Assembly: GCA_937890825.1 (NCBI GenBank)
Contig: CALADS010000043.1
Span: 1-64,000, forward strand
Reading direction: 5' to 3'
Origin: an uncultured Bacteroides sp.
Lineage (GTDB): Bacteria > Bacteroidota > Bacteroidia > Bacteroidales > Bacteroidaceae
Length of the DNA stretch: 64,000 nucleotides
Position numbers and translations under genes: made by a program. The notes under the pieces were generated by a model, which saw nothing but the letters and a program-made list of their open reading frames with translations, did no database searches and was not told the DNA's origin. Positions within the stretch are counted from its first letter, which is position 1, and each line of letters starts with the position of its first letter. Of this stretch, positions 51,880 through 60,902 are shown piece by piece.

Positions 51880-54800
51880 CTATTGTGCAGTCCCGCTGCC
51901 CTGCCCCATATTTTTTTCACGCCGGTGGCCTGCCAACAATAAATCGGCTAGAAGCACGGCCGTTTCCCGTTCGCTTTTAGGGGCGTCTTTAGGCTTCCAT
52001 GCCACGACAAACCGCACCGAAGCCGATTTTACCCCATATCCCCTTTCTTCCCATTCGGACAAGGTGTTTTGCATTTTCGATGACAACTTTGCCACCGGTT
52101 TGCCCGTTGAGCGGCTATATAAAAGAGTTTCACCATACACCAACGCGTCGCCCCCTCTCAAAGCCAGCACATCCTTTTTCCGGTCTTTGAAGAAGCCCAG
52201 ATGGACATCTTTATGAGAGAGTTGAAGCAGAATCTCATCGGGCATCTCATATACCTGTCGGTCGGCAGAATAAGCCGCTGCACTTAAATGCTGGAAAACA
52301 GCCGTATTCGTATGGATAAACAAGCGACTTTTCGCGCGGGTAATTCCCACATAATACCGGTGCATCCGGTCATCATCCGTTCCATAATTATCGGATATAA
52401 GCATATACACATCATCAAACTCCCTTCCTTTCGCCTTATGTATCGTAGACACCACCACTTCGGCTTCCGACACATCACAAAAATCTTCCACCGAAGACTC
52501 GAACACAAATTCCTTAAAGTCCGTCAAATATTTAGAAGGGTTGGTCTGCTCAAACTGCTGCACACACCGCTTTAAATACCCCACACTCTGACTCTTGTCA
52601 TACGCTGTAAAGGTTTCTTGTTTCGCTTTCTCCCACAGTTCCTCGGATATGTAAGGGGTTGTAACCCGATTACCGATGAACTTCAAGAAATACCTCACCT
52701 CCGCCATATTCCAGAAGCGCAAGCCTTCCATAGACTGTATCAGTTTGCAGTTTACCCCTTCCTTGCGCAAGAGGGCCATCAAGATAACCGCCTCTTCATT
52801 GGTTTGTGTAAGCACACACGCCGTACCCTTTCCCTTATGCCGAAGCAGGTTGGCTACCAGCGGCCGATACATATATTTCGATGCATGGTGAATCACCTCC
52901 ACCGTCCCCTCCTCTTTACTCATAGAGATAATCGGCATACTCTTTATCCGTTTATCCATATTTTTCAGAAATCCGTTTGCAAAATCCACCAGCCTGCGCG
53001 CGCTGCGATAGTTCTCTGTCATTTCCACAAAAGTGCTTCCCGACATTTGGGTCAGGCGGTACATATAGCCGGAATCCGAGCCACGGAATCCATAGATATT
53101 CTGGTCATCATCGCCTACGGCTATTACACGCATTTCCTCGTTCACATCCATCAGAGCCTTGATCAATGCATATTCTTCGGCATTCATATCCTGCGCCTCG
53201 TCAATCACCAGTACCGTTTTCCCCAGTCTGTTCGGTTCCACCTCTCCCTGGCGTATCAGTTCCGAGGCCCTGGCCACCACATCCTTGGCATCCTCCAGAT
53301 TTCCCATGCGCCCCAGCAAATCGAAGCAGTAAGAATGGAAAGTCTTTATTTCCACAAAATGGGCTGCGTTGCCTATCAGCTCCATAAGCCGCTGCTTGAA
53401 TTCCGTCACCGCCGCCCTAGAAAATGTCAACATCAACAGTTGTTCATGCTTCACATCTTCCAGCAGAAGCAGAGAGGCCAGCTTATGCACCAGCACCCGT
53501 GTCTTTCCGCTGCCCGGCCCTGCCCCCACCACAATACAGCGGGATTCTTTATCCGAAATGATTTCCATCTGACGCTGAGACAACTGCCCGAACAACTGGC
53601 GGTATTTCTGTGGAGTCAGGTTGCGTTGTATCTCGTTGGCTCTGTCTCCCTTAAAATATTTGGCAATGAATTTCCTATAATCCATTTGAAAATAATCCTG
53701 CACATACTGCAAGGCAGCCTGATAATCCTTCACCATCAGATTGGCATACTCGCCTACAATGTGCACTTGCTGTATCTTCAACTTATAGAATTCATTGAGC
53801 ATCCGGTAGTCGTCTTTCTTATAACTCAATCTGTTGTCTTTTATCCGCTGGATATTCATGGCGTTATACAACACCAGGAATCCGCCGTCCAGTTTCAGCG
53901 CACCGATTTTCGACAAATACAGCAGGGCTTCTTCCACGTCTTCCAACTGTGTATCGGCAGCAGTGCCAAACAGAGATTGAGGCCCCGATTGAATACTATT
54001 TAAAAGTTCCACTACAGAGAACTGTACAGCCTTGGCCGATTCGTTTTCTTTCACCGATTCTGCCGCCTGCTTATAGAGCCATTCCACGGCATAGCGGCTG
54101 ATTTCCACCCGTTTCTCAAAACGTCTGAGAGTAGATTCCCGGTCTGTCAGGCGGATTATCTCCATCTGATGGGCCGTATTCTCTTTCTTGCGCACATACC
54201 CTTTGATGGTAAGGAAATACAACAAGGTTCGAATATCTTTCTCTTTCGACGTAGCGATACCATGATTCACTGCATTTTCATTCAACTGCTTACACGATAT
54301 ACGCAACGATTCGTCGGGAATGTCAGCCAGGATATACCGCTCCAGCCTGGCAAATCGCTCCAGAAGCGTCTGCGACCTGCGCTCCGAATCTCCGGCATCC
54401 TGCAGATAAGCTGATATATCCTTGCTGTCGGCCAGTATGCCTTCCTGACGCATACGGTCTACCACAGATACCACTTCTCTTTTGCTCAGCCCCAAAATAT
54501 CCGCCAGGTAATCAATCCGCGATTCCGCTTCCGAGTCTTGAGCCTTGGTGATGTATTTCTGGGATATAAGCGACTTGATGATGCGCACGGCATTTTCTAT
54601 CTCATCCTGGCCAAACAGCAGCGATGCCGATATGCGGTCTCTGGCCTCATCCACATTTTTCACCGTAATTCCGGTGGCATACACATGAGGCACATTGTTT
54701 CCTCTTATCAAATAGCCGGTTTGTTCCAGGGCGGCCAAGGCCGTCCGCACACGAGTTTCTATATCAGACACCGAATCATCCCACCCTGCCTGCCTGGCAA

Positions 54801-56799
54801 TCTCCAGTGCCGAGCAACTGACCTTCATGCGATACTTGGTAAGATACTTTACGGCCTTCCACACCTGCTGTATCTCGCTGATACTAAGTTTGGTCTGATT
54901 CAGCAATACAAAATGCTTATCTAAATCATTGTCGCCATACAGCACAAAGCAGCGCGCATTGAGTCCGGGGTCACGGCCTGCCCTGCCTGCCTCCTGCACG
55001 TAGTTCTCCAGCGAATCGGATATATCATAATGCACCACAAGCCCCACATCTTTCTTATCCACCCCCATACCAAAAGCCGAGGTAGCCACTATGATACGCA
55101 CCTGGTCGCTCATAAAAGCATCCTGATTGGCATTCTTGTCGTCGGCCTCCATCTTGCCATTGTAGGGCAGAGCCTTATAACCGTCGCGAGTCAGCTTTAC
55201 CGCCAGTTCCCCGGTGCGTTTGGTGCGCGACACATAAACGATTGTGGGGCAATCAGACTCAGAGACCAGTTCTCTCAGTTTGATGTATTTATCGCTTTCA
55301 CTCTCTACATGAATCACCGAATAGTGCAGGTTGGTTCTGGAAGCCGTCGAGGCAAACAGTTCCAGATTCAGATTCAAGGTCTGCTTAAAATAATCACTGA
55401 TGTCCTGCACCACTTTTTGCTTGGCCGTAGCTGTGAAACAAGACACCGGTATAGGGTCTTTGCATTTCTTCATCTCCCGGTATCTCCGGATAAATTTCCC
55501 TATGTACAGATAATCCACCCTGAAATCTTGCCCCCATGAGGAGAAACAATGCGCCTCATCTATCACAAATCTGGCTATATGGCGTGCCATCAATATTTTC
55601 TCGATGGTTTTAGAGCGAAGCATCTCCGGAGATATATACAGCAGGGATGCTTCGCCCTCTTGCACCCGCTGTATGGCTAGTGCCCTGGAAATGGGGTCCA
55701 GCATACCATTGATGGTTACGGCATCGGTAATGCCTCGGTCGGCCAGGTTGTCCACCTGATCTTTCATCAACGACTGCAAGGGCGAAATGACCACCGTAAG
55801 CCCATGAACCACACGTCCGGCCATCAGCGCAGGCAATTGGAAAGTCAGCGATTTGCCGCCACCGGTGGGAAATATAGCCAAAAGAGACTTGCCATGCACA
55901 GCCGCCTGAACCGCCCTTTCCTGCAACGGCTCGCCCTCGTACGTACGGAAATGGTCGTAGCCGAAAAAGAGTTTAAGATTGTGGTGTATATCCAATTGTG
56001 TATCACAGTAATCACAGCCCCCGCTACAGGCAGTATGCCGCAAGAGCTTTACTATATATTCCACTTTCGGATAATTATACAGCACCCATCCGGGAGTAAT
56101 GGAACGGGGATCGGCAGTATCTATCAATGCCAGCGCATAAGCCAACTCACAGGGGGATTCCTTACACAATGCAGGGAGGTCTGCATGGCGGCAGATTTTT
56201 CCGGCATAGTGTTCTGCTATCCGTTCTGCCACCCCATGTTCTGCATACGCTGCGTTGACCAGTCTGAGGAATCCGTCGAATTCTTTCCTGCCCTTCAGCA
56301 ACGATGCAAACAGCAGGCGTTTTTCTTCCGGCCATGCATTCCAACGTGCCATTTCATCCATCAACAAGTCTTTGGCTTTCCGGCAGTCGTTCACAGGATT
56401 ATTCATCTGTTCGCTTACCAGCTTGTCGTCCTTCAGCAGGTGGTGATAAGGGTGTTCGGGAAACAGCAGGGGAGAAAGGTAAAGCGTATCTACCAACAAC
56501 CATTTGCACGGACGGTCTGCAAACAGATATGCCGCATCGTGATGAACGATGTTATGTCCGCAGATATAGTCTACAGGGGTCAAAAACGCAAACAGTTCTT
56601 CTTTCGAGCATTTATGAAACGTGGCATCATCGTCTCTGAGTGCCCCTATGTCATGAATTTTACGATCGTTCACCCCCACTTCCACATCTACTATGGCAAA
56701 CCTGGGGGTACTGCCCGGCGAAGCGGCAGCAACAGAAGTAACCGCATCTGTTTTATCTACGTTTTTTCTGAATCCTATGAGCTTGCTCCATATTGACAT
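51880..56799 (-). CDS. RecQ-UvrD fusion helicase with N-terminal exonuclease-like domain
   Basis: This 1639-residue protein has three enzyme parts. Residues about 33-130 resemble a DEDD 3'-5' exonuclease (FAIVDVEVG, GHNIVHHDAAYLF, LVDTLYLSPLLFP). Residues about 290-640 are a RecQ helicase: Walker A PTGGGKS (311-317), DEAH (414-417), CFSSWGQDFRVDY, VQEAGRAGRDPG. A winged-helix-rich middle (about 700-1040) follows. Residues about 1080-1600 are a UvrD/Rep SF1 helicase with AGPGSGKTRVL near 1090, VIDEAQDMNAEEY near 1200 and VVSTIHKAKGREFDDVYM. A Cys cluster (CSGGCDYC, 258-265) precedes RecQ. It should process DNA ends or forks; a repair or defence role is open. Confidence 0.88.
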   Translation of the reverse strand: MSIWSKLIGFRKNVDKTDAVTSVAAASPGSTPRFAIVDVEVGVNDRKIHDIGALRDDDATFHKCSKEELFAFLTPVDYICGHNIVHHDAAYLFADRPCKWLLVDTLYLSPLLFPEHPYHHLLKDDKLVSEQMNNPVNDCRKAKDLLMDEMARWNAWPEEKRLLFASLLKGRKEFDGFLRLVNAAYAEHGVAERIAEHYAGKICRHADLPALCKESPCELAYALALIDTADPRSITPGWVLYNYPKVEYIVKLLRHTACSGGCDYCDTQLDIHHNLKLFFGYDHFRTYEGEPLQERAVQAAVHGKSLLAIFPTGGGKSLTFQLPALMAGRVVHGLTVVISPLQSLMKDQVDNLADRGITDAVTINGMLDPISRALAIQRVQEGEASLLYISPEMLRSKTIEKILMARHIARFVIDEAHCFSSWGQDFRVDYLYIGKFIRRYREMKKCKDPIPVSCFTATAKQKVVQDISDYFKQTLNLNLELFASTASRTNLHYSVIHVESESDKYIKLRELVSESDCPTIVYVSRTKRTGELAVKLTRDGYKALPYNGKMEADDKNANQDAFMSDQVRIIVATSAFGMGVDKKDVGLVVHYDISDSLENYVQEAGRAGRDPGLNARCFVLYGDNDLDKHFVLLNQTKLSISEIQQVWKAVKYLTKYRMKVSCSALEIARQAGWDDSVSDIETRVRTALAALEQTGYLIRGNNVPHVYATGITVKNVDEARDRISASLLFGQDEIENAVRIIKSLISQKYITKAQDSEAESRIDYLADILGLSKREVVSVVDRMRQEGILADSKDISAYLQDAGDSERRSQTLLERFARLERYILADIPDESLRISCKQLNENAVNHGIATSKEKDIRTLLYFLTIKGYVRKKENTAHQMEIIRLTDRESTLRRFEKRVEISRYAVEWLYKQAAESVKENESAKAVQFSVVELLNSIQSGPQSLFGTAADTQLEDVEEALLYLSKIGALKLDGGFLVLYNAMNIQRIKDNRLSYKKDDYRMLNEFYKLKIQQVHIVGEYANLMVKDYQAALQYVQDYFQMDYRKFIAKYFKGDRANEIQRNLTPQKYRQLFGQLSQRQMEIISDKESRCIVVGAGPGSGKTRVLVHKLASLLLLEDVKHEQLLMLTFSRAAVTEFKQRLMELIGNAAHFVEIKTFHSYCFDLLGRMGNLEDAKDVVARASELIRQGEVEPNRLGKTVLVIDEAQDMNAEEYALIKALMDVNEEMRVIAVGDDDQNIYGFRGSDSGYMYRLTQMSGSTFVEMTENYRSARRLVDFANGFLKNMDKRIKSMPIISMSKEEGTVEVIHHASKYMYRPLVANLLRHKGKGTACVLTQTNEEAVILMALLRKEGVNCKLIQSMEGLRFWNMAEVRYFLKFIGNRVTTPYISEELWEKAKQETFTAYDKSQSVGYLKRCVQQFEQTNPSKYLTDFKEFVFESSVEDFCDVSEAEVVVSTIHKAKGREFDDVYMLISDNYGTDDDRMHRYYVGITRAKSRLFIHTNTAVFQHLSAAAYSADRQVYEMPDEILLQLSHKDVHLGFFKDRKKDVLALRGGDALVYGETLLYSRSTGKPVAKLSSKMQNTLSEWEERGYGVKSASVRFVVAWKPKDAPKSERETAVLLADLLLAGHRREKNMGQGSGTAQ

Positions 56800-57159
56800 A
56801 GCTTCAATATCTTTTAGCTGAAATTAATTTATGCAATATTAGCAAAATTTATCATGCAAACCAATTCTTTTTCGGTAATTTACGGAATATATATACATAA
56901 AGCCGAACAAGAAGAAGGATTTCCGGCACCCCCTCTCCGCCTCTCAGCCGCTACAGGCCCGTATCAGCCCCGTAACTTCTCCGTGCAGAGGTGCCTCTGG
57001 CTGGGAAAGCTACGGAGCTGTTGCGCTTCTGTTCGGGCGGGGAGGCAATTCGCAGGGGCATTATTTTTGCAGTCTGAGAAAATCCATTATTTTTGCCTGC
57101 AAGAAGAAGCGGGATGCAGACGCCCGCTGCTGAATAAACCCTTAAAAACAGCATATACC
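56800..57159 (+). promoter_or_regulatory. intergenic region with tandem TATTTTTG promoter
   Basis: Between two divergent genes. TATTTTTG occurs at 57062-57069 and again at 57088-57095, inside the repeated word CATTATTTTTGC. The TTTG of the first lies 18 nt before the second, so the first copy can act as the -33 element of the second: a consensus promoter at 57066-57095, about 60 nt before the ATG at 57160. The frame upstream of 57160 is open but unlike the family and mostly upstream of this promoter. Nothing else is seen. Confidence 0.65.
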
Positions 57160-58104
57160 ATGAACAGAATTTGTGAACTATTTGGAATACAGTACCCCAT
57201 CATCCAAGGGGGTATGGTGTGGTGCAGCGGATGGAGACTGGCTGCTGCGGTGAGCAATGCGGGCGGATTGGGACTGATAGGTGCAGGCTCTATGCACCCC
57301 GACACGCTGCGCGAACATATACGGAAATGCCGGGCGGCTACCACAAAACCCTTTGGCGTGAATGTACCCTTGATGTATCCGGAGATAGACCGGGTAATGC
57401 AGATTTTGGTGGAAGAAGAGGCGAAGATAGTATTTACCTCGGCCGGGAACCCAAAGACGTGGACTTCGTATCTGAAAGAGCGGGGCATCACGGTGGCCCA
57501 CGTGGTAAGCAGTTCCAAATTTGCAGGCAAATGTCAGGAGGCCGGCGTAGATGCCATTGTGGCCGAAGGATTCGAAGCCGGCGGACATAACGGACGGGAA
57601 GAGACCACTACGCTCTGCCTGATACCGTCGGTAAGGCGGGCCACTACCCTGCCGCTGATAGCCGCGGGCGGTATCGGCACGGGAGAGGGTATACTGGCCG
57701 CGTTTGCCCTGGGGGCCGAAGGTGTACAGGTGGGCACGCGCTTTGCCTTGACACAAGAAAGTTCGGCTCATGAGGCATTCAAGCAATTGTGTCTGGGGCT
57801 GAAAGAAGGCGACACCAAACTGCTGCTGAAGAAACTCTCTCCCACCCGACTGGTGAACAGCAATTTCAGCAGGGCTGTAGAAGAGGCAGAGGCTCGCGGG
57901 GCTTCAGTAGAAGAACTGAAGGAACTGCTGGGTAAAGGACGTGCCAAGAAGGGAATCTTTGAGGGGAATTTAGAAGAAGGCGAACTGGAGATAGGACAGG
58001 TAGCGGCATTGTGTCATGAGATGCAGACAGCCGAACAGGTGATGCAGGAACTGGTGAAAGGGTACCGGGATGCCCGACTGCAATTACCTCAGAACTGGGA
58101 ATAA
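57160..58104 (+). CDS. FMN enoyl-ACP reductase II / nitronate monooxygenase family protein
   Basis: The 314-residue TIM-barrel flavoprotein begins MNRICELFGIQYPIIQGGM and has the FMN-binding SNAGGLGLIGAGSM, KPFGVNVPLMYP, the conserved His region AEGFEAGGHNGREET and LIAAGGIGTGEGILAAFALGAEGVQVGTRF. FabK-type enoyl-ACP reductases and nitronate monooxygenases share these motifs and cannot be told apart by eye; length suits FabK. Fatty-acid genes are not adjacent. The stop is followed by a strong hairpin. Confidence 0.85.
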   Translation: MNRICELFGIQYPIIQGGMVWCSGWRLAAAVSNAGGLGLIGAGSMHPDTLREHIRKCRAATTKPFGVNVPLMYPEIDRVMQILVEEEAKIVFTSAGNPKTWTSYLKERGITVAHVVSSSKFAGKCQEAGVDAIVAEGFEAGGHNGREETTTLCLIPSVRRATTLPLIAAGGIGTGEGILAAFALGAEGVQVGTRFALTQESSAHEAFKQLCLGLKEGDTKLLLKKLSPTRLVNSNFSRAVEEAEARGASVEELKELLGKGRAKKGIFEGNLEEGELEIGQVAALCHEMQTAEQVMQELVKGYRDARLQLPQNWE

Positions 58105-58125
58105 ACGGCTCGCAGGAAAGAAAAA

Positions 58126-58159
58126 AAGAGTGTGCCGAATACTTCTTCGGCACACTCTT
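58126..58159 (-). terminator. intrinsic terminator, convergent genes
   Basis: A perfect 14-bp stem AAGAGTGTGCCGAA/TTCGGCACACTCTT with a 6-nt loop. On the minus strand it is followed by TTTTT, so it ends the META-domain gene; it may also stop rightward transcription. Confidence 0.85.
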
Positions 58160-58187
58160 ACGTTTAATAAATGACGGTTAAAGCAAT

Positions 58188-58976
58188 TTACTTAGCCAAC
58201 ACCAACACCAGTTCATTGTTGGCATTGTAGAAACCGATGTTGCCACCGGCCAATTTGCCAAAGCTCTTCACTTCGTTCAAAGCCTTCAACACACGAGTTT
58301 CTACCGATGAATCAGGGCAAGCCATCATCGTAGAAGCCACCTGCGGGAAAGAGATAGCTGTAGGATTAGCCTCATCGTACTCCACACCTCCGTTAATCAG
58401 ATTGCAGCCGGCATGACCGTTCATGCGCTTGGCAGCTGCATCAAACTGCATGAAGGGCTGATTCTCCATGCCCGACGGGATAGCTTCGCCACCAGCCTGC
58501 ACAATCATCCACTTACCGTTCAGGTCGGCCAACTTCACCGAAGCTTCGCGCTTCTGCAGCACCACTACCGGACGTTTTGACGATGCACACAGTGCTATCT
58601 GCCCTTTATCAAGCAGTCGGTATTTTTTCACCTTAGACAATGCTGACAGCACATTTTCTTCCACCGTCATATCCGGACACATCATACGTGTGCTACCCAA
58701 AGCGCCCAAGTCGATAGTACCCGGCTTGGCATTTACATCGAAACTGCCCATAATGCGGTTACAGCCGCTGTTACCATAGATTTTTCCACCTTTCGTATCA
58801 AATCCGATAAACGGAAATTCCTGTTCGGAAGCAGGCACTACGGCCGTACCGTTGATTTCAATAATGTTCCATTCACCGCTGATGTCGGCCAACACGGCAG
58901 CTTGCTTCGAAGTGCCACAAGATGACAAGCCTCCTACCAGGCTGGCCATACACAAAGAAACTAATACTTTTCTCAT
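58188..58976 (-). CDS. double META-domain lipoprotein (HslJ-like)
   Basis: The 262-residue protein has an SpII signal (LVGGLSSC, Cys20) and two META/HslJ domains. The first, about 32-145, reads ISGEWNIIEINGTAV, FIGFDTKGGKIYGNSGCNRIMG and STRMMCPDM. The second, about 148-262, reads LNGKWMIVQAGGEAI, MNGHAGCNLINGG and STMMACPDS. The repeated (S/A)GCN and MxCPD motifs show an internal duplication. The role is unknown; E. coli HslJ is linked to novobiocin tolerance and heat shock. It has a consensus promoter. Confidence 0.9.
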   Translation of the reverse strand: MRKVLVSLCMASLVGGLSSCGTSKQAAVLADISGEWNIIEINGTAVVPASEQEFPFIGFDTKGGKIYGNSGCNRIMGSFDVNAKPGTIDLGALGSTRMMCPDMTVEENVLSALSKVKKYRLLDKGQIALCASSKRPVVVLQKREASVKLADLNGKWMIVQAGGEAIPSGMENQPFMQFDAAAKRMNGHAGCNLINGGVEYDEANPTAISFPQVASTMMACPDSSVETRVLKALNEVKSFGKLAGGNIGFYNANNELVLVLAK

Positions 58977-59009
58977 CGTTTTTTATTATTTAAGTTAAAA
59001 ATACGGGGG

Positions 59010-59039
59010 CAAATATAGAGAAAATATAGTAATCGCAAA
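59010..59039 (-). promoter_or_regulatory. promoter of the META-domain lipoprotein gene
   Basis: On the minus strand TTTG (59039-59036), 18 nt, TATATTTG (59017-59010), 33 nt before the start. Both elements are perfect. Confidence 0.75.
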
Positions 59040-59114
59040 GCAATCGGTATTTTTTTACCGACAATTTTAATAAGTATTTAACGGGATTATCGCTAAAATG
59101 TGGAAATTATACCG

Positions 59115-59122
59115 TATATTTG
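59115..59122 (+). promoter_or_regulatory. -7 element (TATATTTG) of the carboxynorspermidine dehydrogenase-bcp-recA operon
   Basis: A perfect TAnnTTTG about 105 nt before the first ATG; no clear TTTG at normal spacing. Confidence 0.5.
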
Positions 59123-59226
59123 CTTTCGAATAAATCTGAAAACGGGCTAATCCTTATAGAAACAGTATTACAGACCGTTTTTCAAGCCATGCATTTATAA
59201 ACTATAAAACTAAAATAAACAAAGAA

Positions 59227-60420
59227 ATGGGTAAAGTTCTTATTATCGGTGCAGGCGGTGTAGGTACCGTCGTGGCACACAAAGTAGCTCAAAATCCGGA
59301 AGTGTTTACTGAAATCATGATTGCCAGCCGCACCAAGGCAAAATGCGATGCTGTGGTGAAAGCGATTGGAAATCCCAACATACAGACGGCTCAAGTGGAT
59401 GCTGACAGTGTGGAAGAATTGGTAGCACTGTTCAATAGCTTCAAGCCGGAAATCGTTATCAACGTGGCACTGCCTTACCAGGACCTCACCATTATGGAAG
59501 CTTGTCTGCAAACGGGAGTCAACTACCTGGATACAGCCAACTACGAACCGAAAGACGTTGCTCACTTTGAATACAGCTGGCAATGGGCGTACAAGAAACG
59601 CTTCGAAGAGGCCGGACTGACTGCCATCCTGGGATGTGGATTCGACCCGGGCGTAAGCGGCATCTATACGGCTTATGCTGCCAAGCATCATTTCGATGAA
59701 ATACAGTATCTGGATATTGTGGACTGCAACGCAGGTAATCACCACAAGGCGTTTGCCACCAACTTCAATCCGGAAATCAATATCCGCGAGATTACACAGA
59801 ACGGACGTTACTACGAAAACGGAGAATGGGTAACTACCAAACCGTTGGAATTCCACAAGGATTTGACGTATCCGAACATCGGACCGCGCGACTCTTACTT
59901 GCTGTATCACGAGGAACTGGAATCATTGGTGAAGAATTTCCCCACCATCAAGCGTGCCCGCTTCTGGATGACCTTCGGACAGGAGTATCTTACTCACTTG
60001 CGCGTAATTCAGAACATCGGTATGGCCCGTATCGACGAAGTGGATTATAACGGTATGAAGATTGTTCCGCTGCAGTTCCTGAAAGCTGTATTGCCCAACC
60101 CGCAGGATTTGGGCGAAAACTACGAGGGCGAAACTTCTATCGGCTGCCGTATACGCGGTATAAAAGATGGCAAGGAACGCACGTATTATGTATACAACAA
60201 TTGCAGCCACCAGGAGGCCTACAAGGAAACAGGCATGCAGGGTGTGAGCTACACCACCGGTGTACCGGCCATGATTGGTGCCATGATGTTCCTGAAAGGA
60301 TTGTGGAAGCGTCCGGGTGTATGGAATGTAGAAGAGTTCGATCCGGATCCATTCATGGAACAGCTCAACAAGCAAGGATTGCCCTGGCATGAAATTATCG
60401 ACGGCGACCTGGAACTGTAA
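59227..60420 (+). CDS. carboxynorspermidine dehydrogenase (saccharopine dehydrogenase family)
   Basis: The 397-residue NADPH-dependent enzyme condenses aspartate semialdehyde with a diamine in the alternative spermidine pathway. VLIIGAGGVGTVVAHKVAQ is the Rossmann motif. VINVALPYQDLTIMEACLQTGVNYLDTANYEP and GCGFDPGVSGIYTAYAAKH are family signatures, and the length is typical. The partner decarboxylase NspC is not in the window. It is first in a tight operon with bcp (26 nt) and recA (6 nt). Confidence 0.9.
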   Translation: MGKVLIIGAGGVGTVVAHKVAQNPEVFTEIMIASRTKAKCDAVVKAIGNPNIQTAQVDADSVEELVALFNSFKPEIVINVALPYQDLTIMEACLQTGVNYLDTANYEPKDVAHFEYSWQWAYKKRFEEAGLTAILGCGFDPGVSGIYTAYAAKHHFDEIQYLDIVDCNAGNHHKAFATNFNPEINIREITQNGRYYENGEWVTTKPLEFHKDLTYPNIGPRDSYLLYHEELESLVKNFPTIKRARFWMTFGQEYLTHLRVIQNIGMARIDEVDYNGMKIVPLQFLKAVLPNPQDLGENYEGETSIGCRIRGIKDGKERTYYVYNNCSHQEAYKETGMQGVSYTTGVPAMIGAMMFLKGLWKRPGVWNVEEFDPDPFMEQLNKQGLPWHEIIDGDLEL

Positions 60421-60446
60421 TCATATTCATTTAAATTCCATACCAC

Positions 60447-60896
60447 GTGAATATAGGAGACAAGGCCCCGGAAATACTGGGCATCAACGAAAAAGGAGAA
60501 GAAGTACGACTCAGTTCGTATGCCGGCAGAAAGGTGGTACTTTACTTCTACCCTAAAGACAGTACATCGGGATGTACAGCACAAGCCTGCAACCTGCGCG
60601 ACCACTACAGTGAGTTGCGCGAAGCAGGCTATGAGGTGATTGGCGTAAGCATCGATAGCGAGAAATCGCACCAGAAGTTTATCGAAAAGAACCAATTGCC
60701 CTTTACGCTGATTGCTGATACCGACAAGAAGCTGGTGGAGCTGTTCGGCGTGTGGGGAGAAAAAAGTATGTATGGCCGCAAGTACATGGGCACGTTCCGC
60801 ACCACTTTCCTGATTAATGAAGAGGGCATCGTGGAGCGTATCATCGGTCCGAAAGAAGTGAAGACCAAGGATCATGCGGCGCAAATTTTAAAATAA
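60447..60896 (+). CDS. bcp: thioredoxin-dependent thiol peroxidase (Bcp/PrxQ)
   Basis: The 149-residue peroxiredoxin reduces hydroperoxides. The peroxidatic Cys43 and resolving Cys48 are in STSGCTAQACNLRD, the atypical two-Cys PrxQ pattern. FYPKDSTSG and GTFRTTFLINEEG are conserved. The start is GTG at 60447, giving the normal N-terminus NIGDKAPEI; no ATG fits. It lies between the dehydrogenase gene and recA in one operon. Confidence 0.93.
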   Translation: MNIGDKAPEILGINEKGEEVRLSSYAGRKVVLYFYPKDSTSGCTAQACNLRDHYSELREAGYEVIGVSIDSEKSHQKFIEKNQLPFTLIADTDKKLVELFGVWGEKSMYGRKYMGTFRTTFLINEEGIVERIIGPKEVKTKDHAAQILK

Positions 60897-60902
60897 TGCA
60901 GT

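Noticed and set aside
52618..54003. 461-codon open frame on the plus strand
   Set aside because: Antisense to the UvrD part of the large helicase; no family features.
56854..57159. N-terminal extension of the flavoprotein at 57160
   Set aside because: The extension is unlike FabK/NMO proteins and contains the promoter at 57066-57095, so the gene starts at 57160.
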